Assembly: GCF_910596095.1 (NCBI RefSeq)
Contig: NC_056553.1
Coordinates: 24,500,725 to 24,564,724, forward strand
Origin: Thunnus maccoyii
Lineage: Eukaryota > Chordata > Actinopteri > Scombriformes > Scombridae
Direction: 5' to 3'
DNA length: 64,000 nucleotides
The translations under genes were made by a program, and so were the position numbers. The notes under the pieces were generated by a model, which did no database searches, was not told the DNA's origin, and saw nothing but the letters and a program-made list of their open reading frames with translations. Within the stretch, counting starts at the first letter, position 1. Each line of letters begins with the position of its first letter. Positions 1-11,327 of this stretch are shown here, in pieces.

Positions 1-480
1 GTCATTTGGAAATGTCAGCTGGTGCCATTTTCAAAGCTTTACAAATACTCTGACTCTTTAAACTTTGTGCGAACACTCAGCAACCATGAGTTCCTCTACG
101 CAGCTGCAAGGCAGGGGAAGACTACAAGAAGATAGCAAAGCATTGTCAGCTTGCAGTTTCCACAGTGTGAAATGTAATTAAGAGACGGCAGGTTAGGGGA
201 ACTGTGAAGGTCAAGATGACATGTGGAAGACCAAGAAAACTCTCAGAGAGGACTGCTCATATGTTGGTCAGAAAGGCACATCAGAATGCCCATTTAACTG
301 CAAAAACCTGCAGGAAGATTTAGCAGACACAGGACTGGTGGTGCACTGTTCCACTGTGCAGTGATGCTCGCACAAACAAGACTTTCATGGAAGAGTCAGT
401 AGAAGAAAACATTTCCTGTGTCCTCATCACAAAATCCACACAAAGTTGCACAAAGTTACTGAGATCTCTCAGCCGACTGT
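1..480 (+). mobile_element. Tc1/mariner transposase N-terminal fragment (decayed)
   Basis: Translating the plus strand from about base 125 gives a Tc1-type DNA-binding region: KIAKHCQLAVSTV, then a GRPRKLSERT linker (the GRPR-like motif between the two helix-turn-helix subdomains), then ARTxxLQEDL-like and HGRVSRRK-like segments ending in PHHKIH. Tc1 transposases carry these in this order before the DDE catalytic domain. The frame is broken by a TGA near 166, a one-base loss near 308 and a TGA near 360. The match fades at about 470, so the catalytic domain is missing. The 5' part of the element may lie outside the window. This is a dead copy and the family call is from memory of Tc1 proteins. 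Confidence 0.75.
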
Positions 481-1516
481 CGGCTCTCTGTCTCCCAGCA
501 CTCATTTAAAGTGAAAGACTACTGTTTCATTCTGGGTGTACATTAACTGAACTTTTACTGAACAGCCAGAATCATCAAGCTTGTAATGTATTTGTATGAA
601 ATCAGTCTGCCTCTCTGCTTTGATTCCGTGTTTGCGTGGAGTCAGAGAAGAATAGACTGCTGAGTACCAGTGCGGATTGTAGTGTTTTACAGGATTATGT
701 GCTGTCAGAGGCACATGCCATACAGTGCAATCTGTCCCGTTAAGGAGATCCCATAAATGCCCCTTTAAATGCTCCAGTCGCCCCAATCCTTCCCCCACCT
801 CAGACCATAATCCCAATCCCAGCCATTGTTCATAAAAAGGATAATCCCAGAATTAACTGCTGCCCTGCATGAGGATAGTGCTCCTGGTCACAGACAGACA
901 CAGTCAGCTGGCACATAGTCATACACTCAAACCACACCGACACAGGGGGATACTAAAGTTTGGCTAGTGTTGTTATGAATCCATTATCCCAAAACTGAAA
1001 AAGTTCATCAAGGGATGGGAATAAGTGATGTGAGGAATATTTGAATGGAAATTAACATCATGATCATTCATAATTAGGCCCGTGTATCAGACAACAGAGC
1101 GAGTAGCACTGGTTATGTATGATGATCAGACGTCTTCCCAGTTTTAAGATCCTTTAAAAACATGTTGCTGCATGTCTTTAGGACAGTGTTGAAGGAAATG
1201 AATTTATACCTGAAGTTGAAGCATTGAAAGAAGTTGAAGTGGCAGTTGAAACAGAATCAGTCAGAAGTGGTGAAATCAGCCTACAAGACGTTCAGATTCA
1301 GTCGGAGTTCAAACTGGAAAGTTGAAGTGTTGTTACAATATGACACTTCAACTCCTTTGAATATTATTATATTACAGTACATTCCATTTGAACTTCCACT
1401 TCCATTTAATTCAACTAACTTTGATCAAACACGCTCAAATATATGAGCATATGATGCATTAATTTGCATCATATCTGTTAAATCTGTACTTAAAAAGAGT
1501 GGCACCGTTATCACCT

Positions 1517-1518
<2 letters not shown>

Positions 1519-1551
<33 letters not shown>
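1519..1551. repeat. (AT)n microsatellite
   Basis: Uninterrupted AT dinucleotides following a TATACAT lead-in. Bases 481-1,518 contain nothing I can support as a gene. Confidence 0.95.
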
Positions 1552-1553
<2 letters not shown>

Positions 1554-1718
1554 CTTGTTGTTTTGATCAGACCCTGATAACACTTAGGCTATTAACAGCC
1601 AAAGGAAATGAAATCAGTTGAAGTCTGGCTGATAGGAGGAAGTGAATGATAGGAATAAAGGGATGAGTGTCTCTGTGTGATCACCAGAGCTCGTGTCAGC
1701 ACCATTCAATCCAGAGAA

Positions 1719-2130
1719 CCCCCCCCCCCCCCCCTTTTTTTTTTATATCAGGAGGGAAATAGAGCAGAATGCTTTCTTTCTTTCTGAGGAGGGATGTTGA
1801 CAACATGCTCTTGTCTCTTTTTTTTTTTTTCTCCCCATCTTTTATTTGCCAGACAGCTGACAGATATTTCGGGCAGTGGGGCAAATGGTGATGAAGGATA
1901 GATGGAAGAGTAGATGGAGGCGGGGGGGTCAACTTGACATAGAAAACTATTCATGCCATGATAGGAGGGGAGGGAGGGGAGGAGGGTTAGAGGGACTGGT
2001 GAGGAAAACGGGCAAAGCTTTTTTTCAGGCTGGAAGGGAGAAGAAAGAAAGACAGAAAGAGTGAGTGAGAGGGATGAGAGAGTAGGGGAAGAGACAGAGG
2101 TGAGAATGGTGTAAATGAGAGGGTGATGGA
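1719..2130. repeat. Low-complexity tract: C-run, T-runs, then purine-rich
   Basis: A C-run of about 18 followed by a T-run starts at about 1,719, a second T-run lies near 1,818-1,831, and the next 300 bases on the plus strand are strongly purine-biased (AGGGAGGGGAGG-type). Open frames on both strands here are products of the skewed composition and are not genes. Confidence 0.8.
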
Positions 2131-3189
2131 GGGAACTGTTAAACAGAAAGCGGAGGGCATCTAGAGAGAATGAATGAGAGCTCCATGGCCTCATTGCTGG
2201 CTGAGCTCCAGCTGGGAGTTCATTATGTCAGTTGAGCCACAAGCGCACGTGACCAGCCAAAGCATGGCCTCTCGCCCAGAGAGAGAGTCATAAAGTGGGA
2301 AAAACATTGGAATGACTTGTAAATATTCACACTTCAATAACTCACACTGTTATTGACGGTTTGTGTTTGACTCCTGGTGAGCTTTGTCATACATAAAGGC
2401 CATATGTGTCCATATAGTGTATTTTTCTTAGCGCCAGCATCTTTTTCCAGGCAACCAATCATATATTAGATAAGACGGGACTAGTCACCCTGGTAAATGG
2501 TAACCAAGAAAATGGAGGAGAAGCTTGTTCTGGCCATGTCTGTCTATCCTGAGCTTTATGATTTGTCAGATAGAAACTATCATAACAAAGACAGAAAAGC
2601 CGAGCAGATTGACTGAATGTTGCTGGTCAGTGCTGGTCTATGTTAACCCTCTGTTAACATAGCATTAAGTTAGCTATCTAGCTAATGTCATTCTACTTCC
2701 TTTTACATATTGTCACTTATCTGATTATAGGTGAACATTGCCAATCAAAATGGAAATACTTGAGGGATAAATATAGAAAAGAGAGAAAGGCTGAGAAGGA
2801 GAAGAAGAGTTTTTTTTTTTTCTCTCACCGCACAAATGCTTCATCCCAGCGCTCCCCAGCACCCTGCCAGCACATTTCTGCTGGAGAAAAACACTATATG
2901 GAGACATTCCTTAAGGCTAGCAGTGTTCTAGATATTCTTCTTACTCACTAAATCCCATGAAAAGACCAAAACCAACAATGTTTTAGTCCAACTTCTCAAC
3001 CCTGCCTGTAGCACTTGCCCCCCAAGGTCTCTGATTGCTACTGAAGACATAAATCTTTGAAAACAGCTCACAGACGTATAGTTTCATTTTTTTTTAAAAG
3101 GTTCAATAATTTCCTAATACAGCTGGTCACTGTAGTGTTTAATGTTGCTCAGGAGAAAATGTTAAGCAGGAGGAAATAGTGCATTTGTT

Positions 3190-3512
3190 TGGTCATATCA
3201 TAATGTTTGCAGAACATTATGTGTATTTTATATATGAATTATTGTGTTATGGTCAAAAACGTGTTTTGTGAGGTCACAGTGATCTTGACCCTTGACCACC
3301 AAATTCCAATCAGTTCATCCTTGAGTTCAAGTGGACATTCGTGCCAAATTTGAAGAAATTCCCTCCAGGTGTTCCTGAGATATCGTGTTAAGAATAGGAC
3401 GGTGGACATACGGATGGACATACGGATAGACATATGGACATACATATGGGTGGACGGACAAACATAATAATAATACCTCCGGTGACAGCTGTCGTCAGAG
3501 CAGAGGCATGAA
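3190..3512. repeat. Dispersed fish repeat
   Basis: Contains phrases I recognise as very common in perciform-type fish genomes: a TGACCCTTGACCACCAAATT-type segment, then 'gtgccaaatttgaagaaatt', then 'cctgagatatcgtgtt', a run of related GGACATACGGA units (about 3,408-3,450), and a CCTCCGGTGACAGCTGTCG-like end. No coding potential is evident. The family name is uncertain; it could be a SINE or a LINE tail. Confidence 0.6.
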
Positions 3513-3909
3513 AACACTCTAAAACCTAAGGCATTGTTTCAATTTCTAAAACCTGAGGGTCTTCTGAAAAATTGACAGAATTGTCAAAGTTCACTAAAAC
3601 CTTTATTTCTCAGCCTCTGTAGCAGATAGAAGCATGAAATAAAAACCATTTGAGAGGTTAATCTTTTACCATTATCTATCACCTTTGCCTTAATGTTCAT
3701 TAACATTTAAAAAGTGATTTGTTTATAAGTGGCATTGTAAAAAACAAAGTGGCTGTGTAAGAACATAACTCACTGTGGGCCATCTTCCTTCTGAACTGAA
3801 AATAATAACAAGTGTGCTTGTTGTTTCCAGCCATATTTTCAATAAAACAAACAAACCGGCTGTGGTAGCGCAGTAACTATATCACAGTTTGTTCACAGCA
3901 TATGTTATC

Positions 3910-5461
3910 CTACTGTAACTGAAGATGTTGATGGACATGCTTGCCAAAGATCTCGATGTGTACAGCCTCATTGCACTGTCTACAGCCATAGACGGTGGCA
4001 TTGGCACGAGCATCAGTGCCACTCCTTGACTGTGCACACTCCCTACAGGCCCTTCTTTTCTGGGAGAGTTTCTCACAGTCATGCTCAGATGTGGCTCCCT
4101 GAGGTACTGTTGTTTGAGGAGCACTCCTTGCTGTCACTTGGGTAAAAAGTTCCTGTGCCAGGTCCTCCAGCCACTCTTTGTAGTCACTCTTGTACTTGGC
4201 TGTGAATGTCTGTCCTCCTGTACACTTTGCAGCAATGTATGCATTGTAGCATCTGACAGCCAAGAAGAAGAAGAGGAGCCTCCTTCACCATTTCTTTGAG
4301 TGATACTGGAACTGATAATTTCCAATCATCTGATCCAGCAAATCCACACCTTTCAAGTGTTTTTGGTAGTCGGAAAGGCATGCTGGCACTACAACCTCGG
4401 TTTGGTTGTGGTCTTGCTTCCTTCCATTCACTGACCCTTTCTCAGTGGGATCATGGTAATTAGACAGTACCATGACAGCCTTGGTGTCCTGCCAAACACA
4501 GAAAGTGAGGTCGTCCTTTTGAGCCACTTTGAATTCATGTTTGTCTGACGAAGCTTGCTTGCTCAGCATTGTATTTTTTGGGAGTCCCTTTCTGTTAGCA
4601 CGAGCAGTGCCACAGTCAACCAGTCCATGGCTCTTCATGTCCTGGAAAAGTTAAACCCTGAGTAGAAGTTGTCCATGAAAATGGACAGATGAGACCCAGA
4701 GTAGGGTCTGGCTAGATCCGTGACGCCACAGTGAGCAAGACCCTTCTCCTGCATCCCCTCACACCTTGTGTAGACTTGGAAGTCTGTGATGTAGCCAGTG
4801 GAGTTCTCTGCCATAACCCATACCTTGATACCTCATTTTGTTGGTTTGAGGGGGAGATACCGACAGAAGGTGAGTTTACCCGTGAATTTCACCATGCTCT
4901 CATCTACTGACACAAAGCCATTCACCTCATAGAGTGACTGAAATTGATTTGTGAGGTAGCTGAGAAACCATCTTAGTTTCTACAGCTTGTCGGTCCAGTG
5001 GTCCACGTCATGTGCTTGGTTATCTTGTAGGTGGAGATACAGGTAAGTATGTAAGAAATTATCATCATCATCATCATCATTATCATTTATTACCATTATT
5101 ATTACTTAGTTGAAATCTGTCCCTTGACATGGCAAGGGTAAATTTGTCTGAAAAAGCCACTTCTTTTGTCGCCAATAGTCTCTTCTTGCTGGTAGCTGAA
5201 GAATGCTCATAGTGACACACATCCCACTGAAGGCTTTCATTTCTTTCACTGTAACAGGTGTCCACTTACTGCTGGAGTTTCGCTCCTGCTTTGGTCCGCA
5301 AATGAATTTGTCTCCATCACGAGTCACAACCACAGCTCCTCAGTGAAAATTTTGGAAAACACTTGTAACACTATTGCATTGTAAAACAGTGACATCATAT
5401 AAAACGTGCTGATGTCGCATCCTGGTCCTAAAGGGATATGCATCCATTCTTAATGGGTTAA
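3910..5461 (-). mobile_element. piggyBac transposase pseudogene with one TTAA terminus
   Basis: Read on the minus strand from about 5,333 to 3,910. Segments in order: an N-terminal part with KWTPVTVKEMKAF and DYW; a VDESMVKF segment (first catalytic Asp); FMDNFYSG (second catalytic Asp); VMVLSNYHDP; KGVDLLDQM (GVDxxDQ block with the third Asp position); and a Cys-rich tail with CRECAQ, CRQC and terminal HVHQH, like the C-terminal zinc-binding domain of piggyBac proteins. The frame is broken: a TGA replaces the Trp codon in KPTKxGIKVW (about 4,835), a TAG follows DKL (about 4,985), and there are frameshifts near 4,635 and 4,290. The start-side terminus is visible: the minus strand begins TTAACCCATTAAG from 5,461, matching the TTAA target and CCC-type ends of the family. 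The other end was not found. Confidence 0.85.
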
Positions 5462-8400
5462 TAGTTTTTGAAACAATAGGTTAACCATCATTGTGGCATG
5501 TCTTCATAAATCTTACAGTGAAGGTGTCAATAAATAAATAAAAAATAATAAATGTATAATGATTCTTAATTACAAAAGTTCTGATCAGTCAGGAATAGGT
5601 GTGGTTTTAATATTAATAGCTATTACACACTGTGTGGGCTAAAATGCACAAGAAGCCCAATTCTCCTTTACAATAATCCACTACATGTTTACAGTCAGGT
5701 AGGCAAGATGGATGATTAAGATCACTGTATATGATGATATGGTGGCATTAGAATATGCCAGAAGCCACCAAATTTGGGCTTTTACGGCCAGAATTTTTCT
5801 ACGGGGGTGACCCCCTTAGCTGGCTACTTTTTCCCCCCGGCTGGCTACTACTCCATATCCTTGTAGAGAGTCCTGTATTCCAACATAGAAATACTGATTA
5901 GTTTGTGAGGCCTTGAGAAAAATGGGTTTCGGTGAACCTGTGTGTGTGGGAGGGTGTGGACAATAGGGGCCCACAGCTCATTTTGGCCCCGGGCCCCATA
6001 GCAGGTTCATTTGGCCCTAAATGTAATTAACGGTGATGTCAGCTTTCAGGCAGTTGGACTAATGTGGGTCCATTGCTTGAGTCGGAGTTGCTGAGGAGCA
6101 CTTTTCTACTGTAAATGAAGCCATTTCCATGTGGGAAACTCCAATTTGCTGGACATGAATACATTATGAGTGCAGGATGGATGGTCGCTCCGAGGCATTC
6201 ACTTGACCTCACTCTGACTTTATCTCTCCCCCTCTCTCTGTCACGCACATTTGTCTCTTTGTCTCTGCTGTCCTTTGTGGACATGGTTTCCTGTCTTCCA
6301 CTGATCTATTTCTGTTGGGGCATTTCTGTCTTAATGTCTTAATTTTGACGGAACAATTTTAGTTTGATTGATAAGTCCCATTTCTGCATTCTTTGTGTCT
6401 CTGTGAGGCATCCCTGTAAAGGAGTATCCAGTAGTTTCATACTTGCCTTGTATTTCTAATAAGGGCTTCCTTCAGATAACAACACATTCCTTCCATTGTT
6501 TTTCGGGTATGTTTGTGTTTATGGTATGACTGAAGTAGGTCAGATATGAAGCAGATTATTTAGGTCAGCTGACACTCACGTTTCCATTTTTTTTTCCTAA
6601 CTAAACCATCTGAGGTTGAGTGTAACGGGTGGCAGATCAAAGCTGGATTGATCCATTCCCACAGCACTGCTCTGACAATGATTTCATTAATTACATTAGC
6701 AACTCGCCAATCAAACTCTGACTGCCCTCTGGCCTGCATGAACCTGACCTCTCACTGGGCTTCAAAGCCACTGTCAGGCTTCAGGGGAAATACACAGGCA
6801 GCAGGCCGATCTGCTTTTGTTTGGGATCATATGAATGGAGGTGATGTGTCTGTTTCTGTTGCCGTAGCTGGCCCATTTAGTGAGCCTGCTAGGTCATTGA
6901 GGTCCTCTTTCAAAATGTTTATTCAAAAGTATATTCATCTTAATTGATTCATTTAGAGAGTTTACTTCTGTTTAGGAAGCCAAGCATGTGGCACAATATG
7001 ATGGAAATATAATTACTGCGTTGGTTCTGTTCAATGGCAATGTGTTTTCCGGGCCAGGAATTGTTACGTTCTTTGTACCACATGGAAGTTGTAGGGAGAT
7101 GGTTGGGGAGGATGTTGGGAGAACGTTTAATAGGACAGCGGAGAGTGGAGTTTGCATCATGTGTCCCACATGTGGGTCAGCCAGTGAAACTTGCGTCAAG
7201 GAACGACCATTTATAATGGTTACACTGTTAGACTTGTGGTCCATCATTTTTTTCCAAAATCTAAAAAGATGATGAAGTTTTTTTTATGATTAATCTGGGT
7301 CACTGCATCCAACTGTTGTTAGTCAAGAAAAACACTGAGCAGCAACTTGAGATGTGAAACCACCGTAGGATTGCTCTAAAATGAGTGCAGATCAACATAT
7401 TTCAGGTTTAGCACCCCAGAAGCTGAAGAAAAAAAATGTGGTCTAAAACGACCAGTTCTCATCAATGGGTCTACGCCTCTCACCCCCTTTTGGAGGTATG
7501 AAAATGGAGCAAATTTTTTGCAGAGCACCTAGAACCATCAAATTGTAGGTGCTTAATCTTGAGCCCAAGGAGCTCATCTGCTCCAAATTTGGGGTTTCTA
7601 GGTGCTCTGATGCCTGATCCGTGGCTGTATGAAATCTGAGAAATAATGGGCAAATTATAATATAATAATTATGGGATTTGCAGTAACTTTTCTGGGGCAC
7701 ACAGAGCTTTTAAATTTGCCACACTGTACGCTCTGCCCCCAGGGATGAATGCCTCAAAATTTCAGCTTTCAGAAATGAATAGTTTTGGACATATGACCCC
7801 TCAAATGTCAATGTTAAGGTGTTGCCAGTGGACAGAGCAATATGCCATGCTAAGTTATTGCCATTGGATCCCCGTCAATACCTGGAGACTGAGCCATCTT
7901 GTGGATGGGGGACGTGTTGCGCTGAAAGCGTCGGAACTTTGAACAATCTTAGCTCTGTGGGGGAAGGGGCCAGAGCTCCCATTTCTCAACCATGTCGATC
8001 TAGGGAAAAGCTAGTTTATTTAGGGCCTGCTCCTGGATATTTAGGACCCTGGAGTACCCAGGCTCCATGTTAAGGTTTGAATAGTTGCTAGTATGCTAGT
8101 TCCCTAAGGGGGGACAGACTTGTATTAGAGATGCGTCCTTATTTCTTATGTCCTGTTCCCAAGTTAATGCAAACTCAACACTTCCTCCATGGTGACCTGT
8201 TGTCTTGAAACAGTATAATGTCCATTTCCACAGCACTCATTCTATCAGTACAACAAGAGTTGTGTCAGGTGTTCCACTTTGTCTTTCTCCCAGAATGATG
8301 TTGAACTACCACAAATGAACCTCAACACTTCATCCAGAATGTTCACATTAATTTTAAGCAGCCTTTTATTTATTTATTATTTGTGTACACTACAGTACTC

Positions 8401-8690
8401 TGACAGCATGAGGTAAGAAAGACTTCTAGACCTTTGGTTTCAGGTTTTACACACTGCTAACCCTGTATAAAAACTAATCCGACAGGTCACACTTAAATAG
8501 ATTTATCTTTGTTGTATGTTCAGTAAAGCTCCTTTGTGTCAGACCTTCCAAAGCAGAGCAGGTAGATTAGGAAGTGTTTTGTCGTTGTTTTCATATCAGA
8601 CTGGATTAGATTCTGTCTGATCCTCTGAGGAATCAAATTTCATTCCATCAGTTTAATGCAAATGCAGAATGCAGCCACATGTGCAGGTAG
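5462..8690. other. No gene recognised
   Basis: AT-rich intergenic sequence. Short open frames near 6,650-7,270 and 7,440-8,070 show no recognisable domain, no convincing splice context and no repeated peptide. Nothing further is supported. Confidence 0.6.
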
Positions 8691-8719
8691 GTGCGTGTGT
8701 GTGTGTGTGTGTGTGTGTC
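8691..8719. repeat. (TG)n microsatellite
   Basis: Perfect TG dinucleotide run after GTAGGTGCG. Confidence 0.95.
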
Positions 8720-10260
8720 CCCACAACGGTGACACAGATTAGAAGCCGAACACCTTACACACATACATTCCCTCAGCTGAGGTTGAAGTTGATTTATCAT
8801 AAATCCTCTTCTTGCGTGCTCTGGTTTCTGGTATTTCCTCCATTCACAGTATCCAGCATGTTTTTAATCCACTAACCATCAGTTATTGAATGAATGATTC
8901 AATAGAGATTGATGTGGTGAGGCTTCATGCTAGCAGGAAGGTAAAGCTTCTTTATTTGAAACATTAAAAGAGAATAACTATGTGTTGTAGTAATAAACTC
9001 TTAGCATGTATGAATCTGATGTTACATTAGCACCACTAACTAAATTATTTTCTTGGAAGTTACTTAAAATAAAACTCGATGGGAAAAGTTAGTTGTTGTT
9101 TTTTTTTAATTGGTTGAACTGATCCTTTATCTGGCAGCACCAGACCCTCACAGCAACAAAGAACTGAACTCTGTTGGAGGACCAGATTCAGAAATTCTGG
9201 TTTAAATTTAAATTGTCAAGAAAATCCAGATTGATGTTTGAAAGCTGGTTCAGTTTGTTAAACTCAACTTTACAATTAGCTCTGATTTTCGGAGCCTTCT
9301 CTCTGTGTGCTTTGTGTAGGTTTCCTCTGGACTAAACTGAGTTCAGATACAGAGGGAAAGTTTACCCACAGAGATTAAAGGATAATTCAGGTGTTTTACG
9401 ACTTCCTTTTTCATTTTTTGCAAGTTTTGTCATTGTTTCTATCAGCCATGATAACACTATACTCACTGCTGATATCACAGCACGTGACAGAATACAACAG
9501 AACATTGAGAAATATGTTTCTGAATTGGTATTTAAGAAAAGATCAAAACATAATCCGAGTCGAGGGTAAATTTCCCTTTAATAATTCATGAAATGATCAT
9601 AAGTTTACTCATTTATTTTGCTTCATGTTTGCCCTGAAATTCTTGTATCCTTGGCATTTTTCACTTGGCTGCCAACAGCGTGACCAGATGAGGAATGCTT
9701 CCATCAGATGATCTGAAAGTAGAAGCTTCCTGTCTCACTTTACTCGGTTATGTTACACACACAAAATCGCCTGTTGTTGTGTGTTTCGTTCTCTTCTAGC
9801 TGCTCGAATGAAGTTGAACAGGTAAAGAAACACGATGATCAGACAGGTTGGAAACAAGCCGACAGTTAAACCAGATTACTGTCTTAAACACTTTATCTGG
9901 AAGTCAAATGAAGGCTCCCGAAATGTTGGAAAAACTGTCTCTGTGTACAACTACAGCAAGTACGAGTCAGTCTGCAAACTCTGATGGATGTTTACAACCA
10001 ACAGTCTGAGTTTTCTTGACCCATCAGACTTCTTTGTCACAAAAATAAGGCTGTAATAAAAATAAATAAGAATGATCTATGGATAAAGTTTGCCTTGACT
10101 GCTGCTCTGTGTGGTTCCTGCTTTAATCAGTGTGTAGAATGGAGGTCCTGTGGGCAGCTATATGACTTTCATTAACACGCCTCCAGACTGTGTTGCTGTG
10201 TTTGTGTTCGCTCCAGTCAAAGTTAAAAGGCCTTTTCTTCTCACCTTGAAAAAGCAAAAC
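8720..10260. other. No gene recognised
   Basis: Intergenic or upstream-intron sequence of stk17a. The kinase N-lobe exons (Gly-rich loop, catalytic Lys, helix C) were looked for here and not seen. Confidence 0.55.
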
Positions 10261-10268
10261 ACTCCCTG

Positions 10269-10320
10269 ATCCTTCCTCCTCCTCCTCCTCCTCCTCCTCC
10301 TCCTCCTCCTCCTCCTCTCC
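10269..10320. repeat. (TCC)n trinucleotide repeat
   Basis: About 15 TCC/CCT units. It encodes a poly-Glu run on the minus strand, which is a composition artefact and not a gene. The stretch at 10,505-10,640 is also low-complexity, with T/G homopolymer runs. Confidence 0.95.
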
Positions 10321-10971
10321 GCCTTCCTCTGAGATAAAGCCTAATTCAGCAGCACCCTGAGGGGACGTCTTGTCTATTCCTGACTGCCCTCTCTCTCGCT
10401 CTCTCTCTCTTTTCAATCATGCAGCCGTTCTAATTGAGTTTATCCATCAGAGTTTATCTCAGGTCAAAAGGAAATGACGGATACTTAAAGGAGGGCACTA
10501 GTTCAATTTTTCTTGTTGTTTTTGGGTTGTTTTTTTTTTGGTTCAGACAGTTTTGCTATGTATTTTATACTCAGCAGCTTGTTTTTGTTTTCTTGGGGGT
10601 TTTTTTTTGGTTTTGTTTTGTTTTTGTCACGTCAGAGGTGGAGAGAAAGTGACCAGTCAACACTACAAATGGCCTTGTTCAAGTCAAGCTCATAATTAGT
10701 TTGCTATGTTTGGAGGTCCTCTGCTATTTCTGCCACCGCCTCCAGCAAGTCATAACACATACATACGTTCACACAGTAGGTCTAGAGAGGGATTTATTTC
10801 CAGTGTCTTGTGGGATATGCCAAAAAAAAAAAACCCCTGACAAGTCTCATAATCATTTTGGTAAGGTTGTGGATGAAATGGGGAACACAGATGCTAGTTT
10901 GGGTTTCCTGCGGGTGTTACACTCCACAAACACATGCAGGTCAACTGGAGACTCTAAATTACAGATTTGGT

Positions 10972-11128
10972 GTGTTTGTGTGTGTGTGGACCAGGTATTC
11001 CTCATGTTGTGGGGATATTTATATATATAAAGTTAAGGTTAGTTTAGGGTTAGGCATGTGGTTGTAATGGTTAGGGTCAGGAAATGAATGTAAGTCAATG
11101 TAATGTCCTCTGAAGTGATGGAAACATG

Positions 11129-11177
<49 letters not shown>
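10972..11177. repeat. Dispersed TTAGG-rich repeat ending in (TG)n, in stk17a intron
   Basis: Contains degenerate TTAGGGTTAGG-type motifs (11,036-11,090), then 'gaaatgaatgtaagtcaatg' and 'aatgtcctctgaagtgatgg', ending in a (TG)n run at 11,133-11,176. The same module order recurs at 24,291-24,587, so this is a dispersed repeat that carries its own microsatellite. It abuts the splice acceptor of the next kinase exon. Confidence 0.65.
11133..11176. repeat. (TG)n directly upstream of the stk17a exon at 11,180
   Basis: About 22 TG units running to the CAG acceptor. It occupies the place where a polypyrimidine tract is normally found. UG repeats in RNA are known binding sites for TDP-43 and CELF proteins. 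Confidence 0.95.
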
Positions 11178-11179
<2 letters not shown>

Positions 11180-11180
<1 letters not shown>

Positions 11181-11327
11181 GCGGCTGGAGGTGAGATCTT
11201 CAACCAGTGCGTGTCAGATCGGGAGGACGAGGCCTTCAGCGAGGAGGACGTGAAGAGGCTGATGAGGCAGATCCTGGAGGGAGTCTCCTTCCTTCACCAG
11301 AACAACGTCGTCCACCTCGACCTGAAG
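11180..11327 (+). CDS. stk17a: stk17a exon: hinge to catalytic loop
   Basis: Starts with the third base of a Tyr codon (the EY of the EYAAGGE block) and ends with HLDLK before GTCAGT. Its length of 148 nt is not a multiple of three, so skipping it would shift the frame. It is preceded directly by (TG)n-CAG and followed 10 bases later by (CA)n. Confidence 0.93.

Noticed and set aside
1748..2194. 148-codon minus-strand open frame
   Set aside because: Lies in a purine/pyrimidine-skewed low-complexity tract; no domain and no splice signals.
10123..10416. 97-codon minus-strand frame with a long poly-Glu
   Set aside because: Produced by the (TCC)n repeat; no homology outside the repeat.
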